Shown here one piece after another: positions 25,460 through 37,252 of a DNA stretch of 64,000 nt. Both the position numbers and the translations under genes were made by a program. The notes beneath the pieces were generated by a model, which saw only the letters and a program-made list of their open reading frames with translations, searched no databases and was not told where the DNA came from. The number at the start of each line of letters is the position of its first letter. The stretch's first letter is position 1. The stretch covers positions 4,216,001 to 4,280,000 of the forward strand of contig NC_092672.1 in NCBI RefSeq assembly GCF_964355755.1, given 5' to 3'. This DNA is from Antedon mediterranea. Its lineage: Eukaryota; Echinodermata; Crinoidea; Comatulida; Antedonidae.

Positions 25460-26650
25460 GGAAGAAGATAGGAGGTGAAAGCGGAAAGAGGAGGGGATGA
25501 TGAGAATGAGTATCAAGTAGGAGATATTTATTATTACTCTGCGGTGATTATGATGGTTGGAAAACGAAGGATGATAACGATATTATCAAATAGAAAATGG
25601 AATGAGTAAAAAGAACAAGAAGCGATGAAAAAAAGGAGAGAAAAAGAAGAGGGGTGAATAAATAACGATACTGGTGATTTCTATATCATAAATCTCCATT
25701 GCCAGGTGTGACAACTTTTTCCCAAAAAAGTCTCTTCCGGAGAAAGAATTACGAATGCATGACAACGACACAAGCCATGAACTGAGATACAGACGTCAGC
25801 TTGTGTAACAAAAGTTGGGAGAGATTATTTAGAGGGTTAGGTTCAGTTATATTTAGAAAATATCTGCTATCTTTAAATCTCTCGGATTTTAAGAGAAAGA
25901 CTTTAGGAAACAAATTACGCTTGCTGGGTCGATGAACCAAATTGTTTGATCTGTCAAAACAGTGGGTACTTACGAAAATCTTAAAGATCAATTGAATAAA
26001 TAACGGTTTAATGTGCGAGGTCAGTAATAGTCGATACAATAAACAAACTTGCTAATTCAATTAAGTGTGACGCATGTTTAACAACAATCATTAGATCTTA
26101 TTAAAATCATTATCGTTAATATTTAAAAAAAAAACCTTTATACAATTTAAAGATAGAGAAGTAGGCAACATTGAATATAATACGACAGTATCATAGTAAA
26201 CAGATTATCCGTTAATAGATGTATATTTGAATGACGGATTCTTCTACAAAAATAACGAGTTCTGAAATAACTGTCAAAATTCTATTATAAAATACTCGAT
26301 TATATCTTAGAACGCTAATTCATATCTATAATCGTAAAGAGAAGACGTGATCCACTTTGCACTGGCGTCACTACTCGTCATGTGACGTCACGAGGTTTTC
26401 TCGACATTTAAAACACAATGCATTAAATTGCTTGAAAATTACGATTTTGCTTTGGAATGACTGAGAGATATTCTTCTCAGTCGAACTCAGGAAATGAAAA
26501 CTCGATTTGCGTTTAAATGACAACAAAGAAAGCCGGTTGCGACGTAAGATATATTAATATTATATGAAAGACATGTCAACTCATGCGTAATTACGTACGT
26601 ATGTCCACATTACATACTCAAGCTTGGTTCAATTTTAAACTCAAGTTCTG
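25460..26650. other. gene-free DNA
   Basis: Small minus-strand open frames at 25586-26039 show no family motif. Nothing else was seen. Confidence 0.4.
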
Positions 26651-26655
26651 CCCTA

Positions 26656-27368
26656 AAGCTTGGTTCCCATTAGGCGCAATCAAGAAAGTAAGTCGCAACA
26701 CAAGCGAATAGACCAAAAGCGATTATTCGAACTGATGGCTTGTGATTGATCAATTGGTCAATGCGTTTACGTTGCGGCTTACGCCCTAAAGCGTGGTTCC
26801 CACTAGCGACGCAACGCAAGGACGTAACGCAACGCAAATGAATTGACCAATCATAAGCGATGGCTTATTCGCTTGTGATTGCTAACTGTCTATAACTTCG
26901 CTTGTCATTGGTTAAAACGCTTGCGTTGCGTTTACGTCCTTGCGTTACGTTCTAGTGGGAACCAAGCTTTATAGTGCATTGCGTCCTAGTGGAAATCTTT
27001 AAAGCTCAGTTATAACTTGGTTCCCACTTGAGAGGCAACGCAAGAAAGGAAGACGCAACGCAAGCGAGTTGACAAATAAAAAGGGACAGTTTGAATATTT
27101 TATTGCTTGTGATTGTTCAAATCACCGACGTTGCGTTACGTCCTTGTGTTGGGTCTCTAGTGGGAACCAAGCATAAATTGCGTTACGTCCTTGTGTTGGG
27201 TCTCTAGTGGGAAGAACCAAGCTTCACTAGGACGCAATACAACAACGTCAGCGCAACGCAAGCGAGTTGATCAATGAGGTGACAGAACATTGCCTGTGAT
27301 TGGTCAAATTACCTGCGTTGCGCTACACGTTCTTGCATTGCGTCATAGCTGGAACCAAGTTAACAATT
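26656..27368. mobile_element. array of four to five family A MITEs
   Basis: Copies run end to end: 26656-26788 (right end lost), 26789-26969 (complete, TA on both sides), a fragment at about 26972-26995, then about 27010-27175, followed by copies or fragments to 27368. All share CCCACT / AGTGGGAA ends and CGTAACGCAACGCAA words. Confidence 0.85.
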
Positions 27369-27866
27369 TTGTTCTATCCCACTAGTAACGAGACGCAAGA
27401 ATGTTGAGTTTCGATAGACACACACTGACAAAGTATACATTTTTAATATTATACAAAATGTCATACAGAATCATTAAAAATGAAAAATGTCCATTCAGCT
27501 TACTCTATGTTTTTTTTACGTCGCTTAACGCTACATTTTGCAATTCATAATGTATTCCTGTGGCATCTATCTTCTCTGAGGAATATATAATCACGATAAA
27601 TCATTAAATAACACGAGCTGGTATACCGTTAGCATGTAAGCGAGAAGTTATATAAACAGCGATATGTTATACATGAGGTTGAAGTGTCAATATTGGTCAA
27701 TATTAGTAAGAGTGTTTATCATTTATATTTTCTTGGTCGTTTTTGGCTATTTACGGTGATTGACGACATGGTTATTCTACGGCATTATCATCATCGTAAT
27801 TCACACTTACCATCAATCATCGTCATGTCATCATTTTCCTTTATCTAAATTGTAAATCATCATCTA

Positions 27867-28026
27867 AAGCTTGGTTCCCACTAGGGCGCAACGCAAGGAC
27901 GTAAACGCAACGCAAACGTGTTGACCAATGACAAGCGACAGTTCGAATAATCCATCGCTTGTGATTGGTCAACTCACTTACGTTGCGTCTACCTCTTTGC
28001 GTTGCGTCCTAGTAAGAACCAAGCTT
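27867..28026. mobile_element. complete family A MITE, TA-flanked
   Basis: The best model copy. TA, then AAGCTTGGTTCCCACTAGG, arms GTTGACCAATGACAAGCGA / TCGCTTGTGATTGGTCAAC, then AGTAAGAACCAAGCTT, then TA. The whole element can fold back on itself. Confidence 0.93.
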
Positions 28027-29737
28027 TATTCGGTATCTACAATTTATCAAGTCGTATCGCACGAAAATTCAAATCATAATCTATTGTTGTTGTATCCGTA
28101 TTTGTACTGTATACTACTGTACTGTGTACTATATACTCATATATGTGGTACCTGTATTGAAGATAGGTTAAGCCAATTACCAAAATACAGGCCTCACATG
28201 TGATACATTATGTGACGCTGTATCAAAGAATTTGCCTTTGATACTGTATGTTATAGATAGGCCTGGTGCAGTATACCGATAACTGACATCTTCAACCAGA
28301 GTATATCATCCTCCATCAATATCATCTCAACAGTGTCATTTGCAAAGTCTCTTCATTGTTTTCTCTCCGGCCCATTGTCTTCACCAATTACCATATCGTC
28401 GCCATTTTGATTGTCATCATCGTCGTCATTACGTAATCTTTGCATCTGTTGTAATGCCTACAGTACATCATCGATGGATTATTTTCTCATTAGTTATACG
28501 CACCATTCTATTTCACATAATATAACAGACATTATCAAGTTTGCCTGAAAACTATGACGCTCACATAAATACAACGCATGACGCGCATTTAGAAAATTAA
28601 CTATCAGACCGTTTGTATGTTATATCACTAAGCTCTATATGTTTTTTTATATACGAAACCATCCGACTTGTGTCTAGGCAATTACTAAACCACTGAATAT
28701 ATCTATGTAATTATTACGCCATAACGATCGGTAAGCAACAGTTATAAGTTGCCAATGATATTGATAAAATAATCCGCAGATCTGTCGGAAAAATCTCATT
28801 TACGTGGGTCACACACTGAGCATGCGCTCCTCAACAAAGAGATTCCGTCATATTATACGGTAAAAATAAGATTGCAAACATCCACTATTTCTACATTAAT
28901 GCTGCAACGGTTGGTGACGTCATGAAGGGCAATTACAGAATAAATGCCAACAGCGAATAAAAGCTGAATAGAAAAAAATGAAAAATAAATTGCAGTCTAA
29001 AAAAAATTCACAATAAAATATAATTATTTGTGAATCATGAAAGGGAAAGGCCAGCTACATATAATGCAGTGCATAAAATGGCATCGGTTGAAGTTAATAC
29101 GAACGGATCTAACGACGTTAAATAAAGATGAATAAGTGCTTTGCTATATAGGCCTACATTACATATATGCCTACCTATTACGTAAGAAGTGTCAATAGAA
29201 TAAAGTGTGACTAGCCTTTATTATTAACAATACTGTATTTGCTAGAGTAAACGCTAATTTTGATTACAAAATGCACTTTTAGATGTGTAATTGTAACTGT
29301 AGCACTAATTGTATTCTATTATACAGATTTCTCCAATTTGAGAAAAAACCGGTGGTCGGGACACTTCTGTTTAAGAAGACATTATAATTACCGGGTCTCA
29401 ACAAGGGCAACTGTGATATTTATATTTATAATTATATTTATAGAGGGGTAGAGTACATAATATAGTAAATCGGTCTCTACTTAGATGTAGTAATTAATGA
29501 GAGGAAGAATTGTATTTAAATAGATATATTCATAGGTCAACAAGAACATTAGCAGAAATTGTGATGTGATGGGCCGGGTGCTAACTGCATTTAACAAGCC
29601 GTTATTGATCACATCAGCGGTAAACAAGTCTAACAGCCTAAGGATAGACTTATTTTGTACTGGATTGAATCAATGTTTAATTCTTTCTTCAAGAAAATGC
29701 TGATGCAGTGTTGCCGCCGCAGCTAAATATATTCGTA
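28027..29737. other. gene-free AT-rich DNA
   Basis: No supported gene or RNA. Open frames of about 60 residues lack motifs. Confidence 0.4.
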
Positions 29738-30099
29738 AAGCTTGGTTCCCACTAGAACGTAACGCAAGGACGTAAACGCAACGCAAGCCTGTTGACCAAT
29801 GACAAGCAAAGTTATAGACAGTTAGCAATCACAAGCGAATAAGCCATCGCTTGTGATTGGTCAATTCACTTGCGTTGCGTTACGTCCTTGCGTTGCGTCG
29901 CTAGTGGGAACCACGCTTTAAGCTTGGTTCCCACTAGAACGTAACGCAAAGACGTAAACGCAACGCAAGCGTTTTAACCAATGACAAGCGAAGTTATAGA
30001 CAGTTAGCAATCACAAGCGAATAAGCCATCGCTTGTGATTGGTCAATTAATTTGCGTTGCGTTACGTCCTTGCGTTGCGTCGCTAGTGGGAACCACGCA
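29738..30099. mobile_element. two family A MITEs sharing one TA
   Basis: The first copy is 29738-29918 and the second 29921-30099. Only the TA dinucleotide separates them (GCTTTAAGCTTGG). The copies are nearly identical inside, including GTTATAGACAGTTAGCAATC. Confidence 0.92.
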
Positions 30100-30320
30100 T
30101 GAGGAACGATCGCTGTTGTGTGTGTCTTTAATAAATTGAATTATTATTTTAGAACGGTATAGTGTCTGATAATGGTCAAATCAATCTCGCGTCGAATTAT
30201 TATTACAAGCCAATCACATTTTCTAAAAATAATGATATATTACGTGTTATTAACTTGATCTAAACTCGAATTAGCAACAAGGTTGAATCGATAGATAACG
30301 TCACGTTAACCACATTATTA

Positions 30321-30529
30321 AAGCGTGGTTCCCACTAGAACGCAACGCAGTGACGTATTGACGCAAAGTGCTATATTGCGTAATCACAAGTGGGAACCGA
30401 AAACGCAATAGTGCTGCAAACATCGCAGGTTTGATTTCACGGGGAAAAGGCGGGGAAAAAACAATTATTAGAAGGGCATTTGCTTACTTTGCGTAGATTG
30501 CGTTACGTTGCGTCGCTAGTGGGAAATAC
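30321..30529. mobile_element. family B MITE, reverse orientation
   Basis: Starts AAGCGTGGTTCCCACTAG after TA. The core has CAAACATCGCAGGTTTGATT. The right end is mutated (TAGTGGGAAATACG). Confidence 0.88.
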
Positions 30530-30910
30530 GTCTGAATGAATGGACGTACAAAAGGCGTCTTACAATGGATGTTGATTGCCGAACCACCCACCATCCTCCA
30601 ATATTTTTATACAACTACACCGTTATTCATTCATTGAAATCTATAAAAAAAAAAAATGCAAATGTTCATAAGCAGTGGTTTAGTAACCCAATCGCTGTGA
30701 TGAAAATCTTAACGTTTTGATTTGGAATCGAGTTTCAAAATGTTAATTTACTAAAAAAACAGAACATACAACTGTAATGCAGATATCATATTTTATTTAT
30801 GTCTGAAAAAAGAGACAATAAAGAAAACTAATGTAGTCCTTAAAAATCGAGTGAACAAGAATTAAGAATATACGTTGCCTGTGTGGATCATGAAAGGGGG
30901 AAAGAGATTA

Positions 30911-31293
30911 AAGCCGAATTTCCACTAGCCGAACCGAATTTGTTCGCGCGAATCCAACGTTTCGAAGGGAAAAAAAACGCTAACTCTCTTTCCACTACAT
31001 GAGCGAATAGCTTCGACGTTCATGTTCCTCGCGTGTTTATTGAGCTTTTTGATTCGCATGAGTGCTCATGAAAGTGCCATAGCTCATTTCCTGAACTCTG
31101 ATTGGTTGCGCAATATTTTCGCTTCGCAAAAAGTAGAAACAATTCGAACTAGTAAATTTCGCTGAAGCGAAAAATCAAAGAAACTAGAATTCGTCGCAGA
31201 AGGGACTATGACAGACAGAAACTCAAATACGCATGTGTATAGCATGACGCTTTCGATTCGCGCGAACAAATTCGCCTAGTGGAAAAAAGGCTT
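30911..31293. mobile_element. third inverted-repeat element, 383 bp
   Basis: The ends AAGCCGAATTTCCACTAG and CTAGTGGAAAAAAGGCTT are inverted copies, extended inward by AATTTGTTCGCGCGAAT on both sides. TA lies before the left end. The CCACTAG part of the end is shared with families A and B. Confidence 0.8.
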
Positions 31294-31294
31294 A

Positions 31295-31382
31295 AAGCAT
31301 GGTTCTCACTAGCGACCTACGATGTTTGCAGCACTGTTGCGTCGATACGTCGCTGCGTTGCCTTCTAGTGTGAACCACGCTT
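31295..31382. mobile_element. internally deleted family B MITE
   Basis: Both ends remain (AAGCATGGTTCTCACTAG and CTAGTGTGAACCACGCTT) with a short core (GATGTTTGCAGCACTGTTG). It starts directly beside the 30911-31293 element. Confidence 0.85.
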
Positions 31383-32963
31383 TAGGCCTACAGATATATA
31401 AATAGGCCTATAGCCTAATGTAAACAAATATTTGCACCGTATAGAATCTTACCACAGAAAGCAAGTAAATAAATTCATCTGATTCTCGGTACTGTATCTA
31501 TTTCCGAAGTATCATGGAAATATTTGGTAATAGTACATCACATGTGTGTAGTAGTCACCTAACCCTTTAACCTACCCTTACATGATACAGGCATCACATG
31601 TGATATGAATTAGATCCTGTACATTACCAATTGCTATGATACCTCGGAAGTAGATCTAGGAGATAATATCTGGAGATACAGAACTGGAAATGACGAATTC
31701 CGACACCGTACTGAGACTTTGGGCCTATCTGTCGTGTATATTGGTTTGGGTAGAGCACACATTGGCCAAATTTCAACAGGCGAATGCACTGCATGTTTCA
31801 TAAAATAGAACACATTACAATTCACTATTTCATAAAAGAAGTATTTGAAAGGAGACAAAATAACGTTCTCCTTTCTCATTCTCAATTCCATATTAGTTTC
31901 AAAACGAGGTAGTTGACTTTCTAAGAAGTTCATTGAAATAATTTGCAGTGTCACCGACCCTTTGAAGATGCGAATGGAAAATGATCTGTGATCAGAGTTA
32001 AACAGAGCTACATTGCTCAATTTTGATCGAAGTGATGTACTGAAAAAGGTAATGACGGAATGATGAGGATAATTGTAAGAGAGACAGTGATTATGTTATA
32101 TCTAGTCTGAGTTCCAGACGGATTTGTCTTAATATTAGTAAAAAGATAAATATTTTGGCACATATGGCGTTTTATACGTATACTACTTAATAATAAATGA
32201 AAACTTATATAGCGCCGGTATCCTCCACCCATGTGGCGCTCATGGCGCTTACTTGAGTTGGATACTCCAAAATCGAAAGAAAAAAACAACAAATAAATAT
32301 AAAAAAAAAGACAATGAATACAGACTTGGGCCAAGTCTAAATACGTACAGTTGAGAATGAAACCTACAGGTTTGGAAACGTTCTGTAAGTTCGCTTATAC
32401 TTTTTTTGGTTGTTACAAAAAGGAAGACAGTGATTAATGGTTATGATAATAATGACGTAATGATGATAATGATGGCAATCAGTGGTAGATCCAGGATGAA
32501 GATCAGAGTCTATTAATAAATGTAAAGATACTGGATATTCGGGATTCGAGAAAAGCCTACCGTGGGTACAAGGTGTCTTGCTATTTCTGGTTATGTTGTG
32601 AATTAGGCTAAAACAAGAGGAACATATTATGGATCCTAAGCTCTAAGATTATGATGGTGTTGATATTAACGATGTAGTCAATGATGACATCGACAATCAT
32701 AGTAATAATGAAGGAGATGATATACGATATGATAGGATATCATTAATGTTTAAAGTCACCAGCCCCTAATTAGATACAATAAGATAAGGTAAGGCTGCAT
32801 ACAAGTCAATTTTATTGTCAAAATTAAAATTGCCGAGATATGTTTTGTACGTGAGTATAATCATAGTATACAGATATATTGTGATAAATAGCCTACATAT
32901 TTAAATTAAAATTATAATACGAATTGCTGAAATGTTTATAGGAATAGGCAGCGGGTGTCATTA
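31383..32963. other. gene-free DNA
   Basis: Minus-strand open frames of 128 and 105 residues (31634-32334) show no recognised motif and are not called. A TATATAGCGCCGGTATCC-like repeat word occurs near 32208. Confidence 0.4.
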
Positions 32964-33155
32964 AAGCTTGGTTCCCACTAGCGACGCAACGTAACGCAAC
33001 CTACGCAACGTAAGAAATACCCTTCTAATAATTGTGTTTTCCCCCGGCCTGCGTGAAATCAAACCTGCGATTTTTGCAGCATTGTTGCGTCGTTTACGCG
33101 ATACATCACTTTGCGTCAATACGTAGCTGCGTTGCGTTCTAGTGGGAACCACGCT
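32964..33155. mobile_element. family B MITE, TA-flanked
   Basis: TA, AAGCTTGGTTCCCACTAGC at the left, CTAGTGGGAACCACGCTT then TA at the right. The core lacks part of the usual middle. Confidence 0.9.
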
Positions 33156-33525
33156 TTATGTTTGCTATAGTTATATTGTGTGTAAACGTTGTAAGCCTCC
33201 TTTTTTATTCTTATGTTTATTAATTGCATGTGTTGCTTTCTAAATCCGGATTCGTCCTTAGATTTGATATAAAAGCTACTAGTACTACTGTTATGTAAAG
33301 CATACGGGCTTTTTGTGATGGATCATGATATACAATGAACAATACTTTATTATGTTTGTTGAAATTATATAATTACGAGAATTACATGTCGTCGACGACT
33401 GAATGTGTCGAGCACACCACTGCTGTAGGCTACATTCGATTCCTGCTTATTAGATACACTTATCATAATATCATAGAGGGCGTTCATCATTATTCATTCA
33501 GAATCAATGTTTTAGTCCGTGTTCT

Positions 33526-33986
33526 CACTGTACAAATAGTGTTTAGATCTTAAACATCTATTTTGTACCACTTTTTCCACACGTTTAGCTTTCAAACATG
33601 AGTTACATGTTTAGCGTGTTTAAACCCTAAACGTGTTTTTTGTTAAATAAGTTCATTTGGATCTGATAATATAATGTGATATAGCAGTTTAGCAGTCAAC
33701 ATGTCACTATTATGTTCAGTCAACATGTTTAGGTGTTATAGCGTTGCGGGCATATGATTTTACTGTGGAGGAAAAAAGCTCCACAAATGGCAAATTAAAC
33801 ACGTTTAAAATCTAAACGTGTCTTTATATTTCTCCACATGTTTACTAATCAATATGTCACTGATGTGTTGAGTTGACTACATGTTTAGAATGTACTGTAT
33901 TTGGAACCTAAACATGTTCATATCTAAACATGTTTAAAGCTAAATGTGTGGAAAATGTTTAAGATCTAAACACTATTTTTACAGTG
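33526..33986. mobile_element. 461-bp inverted-repeat element
   Basis: CACTGTACAAATAGTGTTTA at the left matches the complement of the right end (TAAACACTATTTTTACAGTG). The match continues inward (GATCTTAAACAT, CCACACGTTTAGC). The interior repeats ACATGTTTAG/AAACGTGTTT words on both strands. Noncoding. Confidence 0.8.
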
Positions 33987-34436
33987 TAAATTTGTCAAAA
34001 TAAACACATTTTGATTCACATGACGTGTCACCAAAATCGATCAAGGTTGATTTACATCCGTGCAATAGTAATTATAGGGCTCATATTGCTCTGAGTCCGC
34101 TTCCTATCTCCTATATTCTAAAAAGAAATCTAATATTATTGCACGGAAGTTCACGAACCCTAATAATGGATAAAACTGTGAGGAACAAGAAAAAAACACA
34201 CACGATGTAAATTTAGAAACTTTTAAAATGAAAAAAAAATAATAAAGACAATAAGGTGTTACTATTAGATCGTTAGTAATGAGAAACTTTAAAAACCATA
34301 ATTCAGCATATAGGCTTAATATTATTCACTACTTCTTCTATAGATATCAATTACATTTGAGACAACGTACGTAAAGTTGGACTGGAAAAAATACAAAAAT
34401 CAGTTTATGAATATTCATGATATTGCATTGTCGTAT
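33987..34436. other. 3' flank of the intact P450 gene
   Basis: AT-rich; no repeat or gene was recognised. Confidence 0.4.
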
Positions 34437-36529
34437 TTAAGAAATGCAAGCTTGTTGACGAGGAGTGGCAATGATTTCATAAGAAAACTCTTCATTGTAG
34501 CCAAGAATTCCTTCAAGGCAGTGTTGGTTATCCTCTTTTGAAGTAAGTGTAAAACTTTGTAGCAGATATGTCAAAAGAACAAACAGATCGACACGAGCTA
34601 GACCCAGTCCTTTGCACATGCGCAAACCTGTAAAAAAAATCACAATCATTAGTTGTGATGCACAGTTAAATTGAATTAAGAAATCGTCATCATTTTGTTT
34701 GTTTTTAACTCGGGATTTTCAAACCATGCATGGGCTTTCTGAAACAATTAGTCCCTATCACTTACCATACAGTAGGACCCCTCCTTTGGGACACCCCTAG
34801 CAGAGGACACTTCTATTAAGCGGACACTTTGTTGGATCTCGAAGGTGTCCCCTTAATAGAGGTTGTACTATATTTGTTTTTTATTCATAATATATCACTA
34901 ATAACTTACCTGTTCCAAATGGAAGGTACTCCCTTGGTTTGCAAATCTTTCCTTCTTCATTGAGAAATCTCTCGGGCCTGAACTGCCCAGGGTCGGGATA
35001 GACATCTGGATTGTGGTGTACTGCGTAATAATTCACCAAGACCAAAGTACCGGGACAAACATTATAACCACCAATATTTCCTCCGTGAGGGGCACTATAC
35101 TTTCTGACAACTAGTCTTGAAATACGTAGCATTTCCATTATTGCTGCATCCGTGTATGGTAATTTCGATTTTTCAGCGTACGTTGGTCTTCTTTTACCTT
35201 CCGTCAGGTCATCTATTTCTTTCTGTATTCTCTCAGATATTTTGGGATTCTGCGTGATAAAGTGCATGGCAATGTTGAATGTGTTTGTAATGGTGTGAGT
35301 TCCAGCGATTAGTGAGACTCGAAGTGTATTTGGAATACTTTTGACATTGTCCAGTTTTAAATTGATTGAATTATTTACAGTAACATCCGTGCTCGGGACG
35401 TCTACTTTGCCGTTTTCTTTTGATGTTTGTCCAAGTCTCGTTATTTCTCTCAGTTTATCGTTCACGAACTTCTGTAGTTTATACCCAAGCAGAGCCACCT
35501 TTTTAAACTGGAAAATTTTCAAGATACTGCAAATTGGAAACACGTCCAAGAGGTGAAAGTACTGGTCAATCTGGATGATGTTCTTGCTGAACTCTGCCGT
35601 GTTCTTCAACCTGACGTCATCATCAGGACATCTGTTGACACTGAAGACACTCAGTGTTGTATTGACGACGGTTGATAACACAAGAGGCTTTAGTTCGAAC
35701 GCGTTTCCCCGTTTCTTCTTGTGGATCTCGTCAACCATCCGTTCTACCTCTTTTGCAGCAAACTCTTCAAGATCACCAGTGGGACTTCCAAAAACGCGTT
35801 TAACGTCTTTGAATTGTTCATCCAAACTGGCTTCTTTGCCTTTTATAAACGAAGCTGAAAATGTAAGATTAAGATACATTTTATTATAAGTAATATTTGA
35901 AAAATGATAGCTTTCATTTGAGTCAATGCGAGACTTATTAGGCATATGCAAAATTATAGAAGTTAAGTTTTTCTTTTTTGTTGATCCAATAGATCGAAAG
36001 TACTAAAAATGGATGTCAATGAAATTATTTAAATACTATGTAAATTTATTTTTAAAGATACCACTAAAGCAGTTCTAATATCGACCTATATAAGTTGAAC
36101 AAGTTATAGTACTGTACATATAAAGGTTTATTTTGCAAAGGAAACGTAAATGTTATGGAGAAATGGTTAAAACTTACCTATTTTCTGCAACGAAGAATTA
36201 ATTGGCCCCAAATATCGTTTAATATCCTTGTGTTTGTTGGCAGCTTCTCTGATTGAGTTAAAATCATTCAAAGTAATCACATCAAACCATCCAATACGAA
36301 CTCGAACAACAGAACCAAACTCTTGAGCTAGTTTGTAGAACTGCAAATGCGGTTTGTCACCAAGAAATGCAAGCAAGTTTCCGAAAAACGGTACACCTTT
36401 TGGTCCAGGTGGAGTTATTTTATCCAATAATTTCTTGCGTTGTTTGAAATACAGGATAATGCATATTGCTAGTATAACCGTATATGCAATATGGAACGTG
36501 ATGCCGTAGTTTGCCAGCGTAGTCAACAT
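34437..36529 (-). CDS. microsomal cytochrome P450 (CYP2-clan-like), intact copy
   Basis: Three exons on the minus strand: 36178-36529, 34910-35854, 34437-34627, giving 495 residues, normal for the family. An N-terminal membrane anchor (residues 1-28) is followed by the hinge PPGPKGVPFFGN. The I-helix reads AGTHTITNTF, the K-helix ExxR is EMLR, the PERF motif is FRPERF, and the heme loop is FGTGLRMCKGLGLAR with the cysteine ligand; the last intron splits this loop. Such enzymes hydroxylate lipophilic substrates in the ER using P450 reductase. The overall look is CYP1/2/17-like, but the substrate cannot be told. Odd points: the acidic residue usual in the I-helix is histidine, and no WxxxR C-helix motif is visible in the aligned region (residues about 115-145). 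A broken tandem copy lies 0.7 kb upstream. Confidence 0.85.
34769..34871. mobile_element. short inverted-repeat element in P450 intron 2
   Basis: ACAGTAGGACCCCTCCTTTG at the left is an imperfect inverted copy of the right end (CCTTAATAGAGGTTGTACTA). It ends about 38 bp from the splice donor of exon 2. Confidence 0.6.
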
Positions 36530-37252
36530 TTTTAGGAAGCTCTTACGAAGAGGAACTACAACCGGAATGCGTTTGGCAAAACTTGTTTTTTATTTTATAT
36601 TGCTTCATTCCAAGTATACCAGCATTTAAGGTATAGCATCGTAGGTGTAATTTTAACAAACGTATTAAGTAATTAAAGTTAAAGATCGCTTAGTTATGAT
36701 CAAGGTATAGGCCTATATTAGAAACATCAGTAAGGCGGATTAATTGAATCTATCTACAAAAGATAGATACAGGTAGGTTGTTTATGTATCGTTTTACCAG
36801 ATCGGAAGTATCTCTATATATAGACTTAGAAATAGTTTCAGTTTCTTTTGATGTGGTCAAAGATAATTTTATTCAAATCCATCTTTCATATCTTTTTTTC
36901 CCCCAAAAATACAACGCACCACCAGCTGTGGCAACAAGACAAAAACAAACACAAAATCTTTCATTTTTATCTGTCTGAAGTCTGAATCATATTCTAATAA
37001 CTAAAAATGTAAGGTTTAGACCTTTTTGCCAAGAAGTTATAATATACCATGTAAGAATTAGTTTTATTCTTTACATATTAATGAGCTCCCATAACAAACT
37101 CATTCTCCTAATGGTTTATCTTCTTACTCCCATATTATCTAATCTAAATCTAACATGTGGTACAGAAAACGGCGATACCACTTCATAACGATAACGATGC
37201 GATGCTTTATACGTGTTTAGTTTATAATTCAGGTGAATAACAGTCTTGTCGA
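36530..37252. other. spacer between the two P450 copies
   Basis: This would hold the promoter of the intact P450 (minus strand). No element was defined. Confidence 0.4.

Noticed and set aside
24875-25516. 213-residue proline/serine-rich minus-strand frame
   Set aside because: 41-bp repeat cycling through three frames; no independent support.
31634-32334. Two minus-strand open frames of 128 and 105 residues
   Set aside because: No recognisable motif, AT-rich, no splice or neighbour support.
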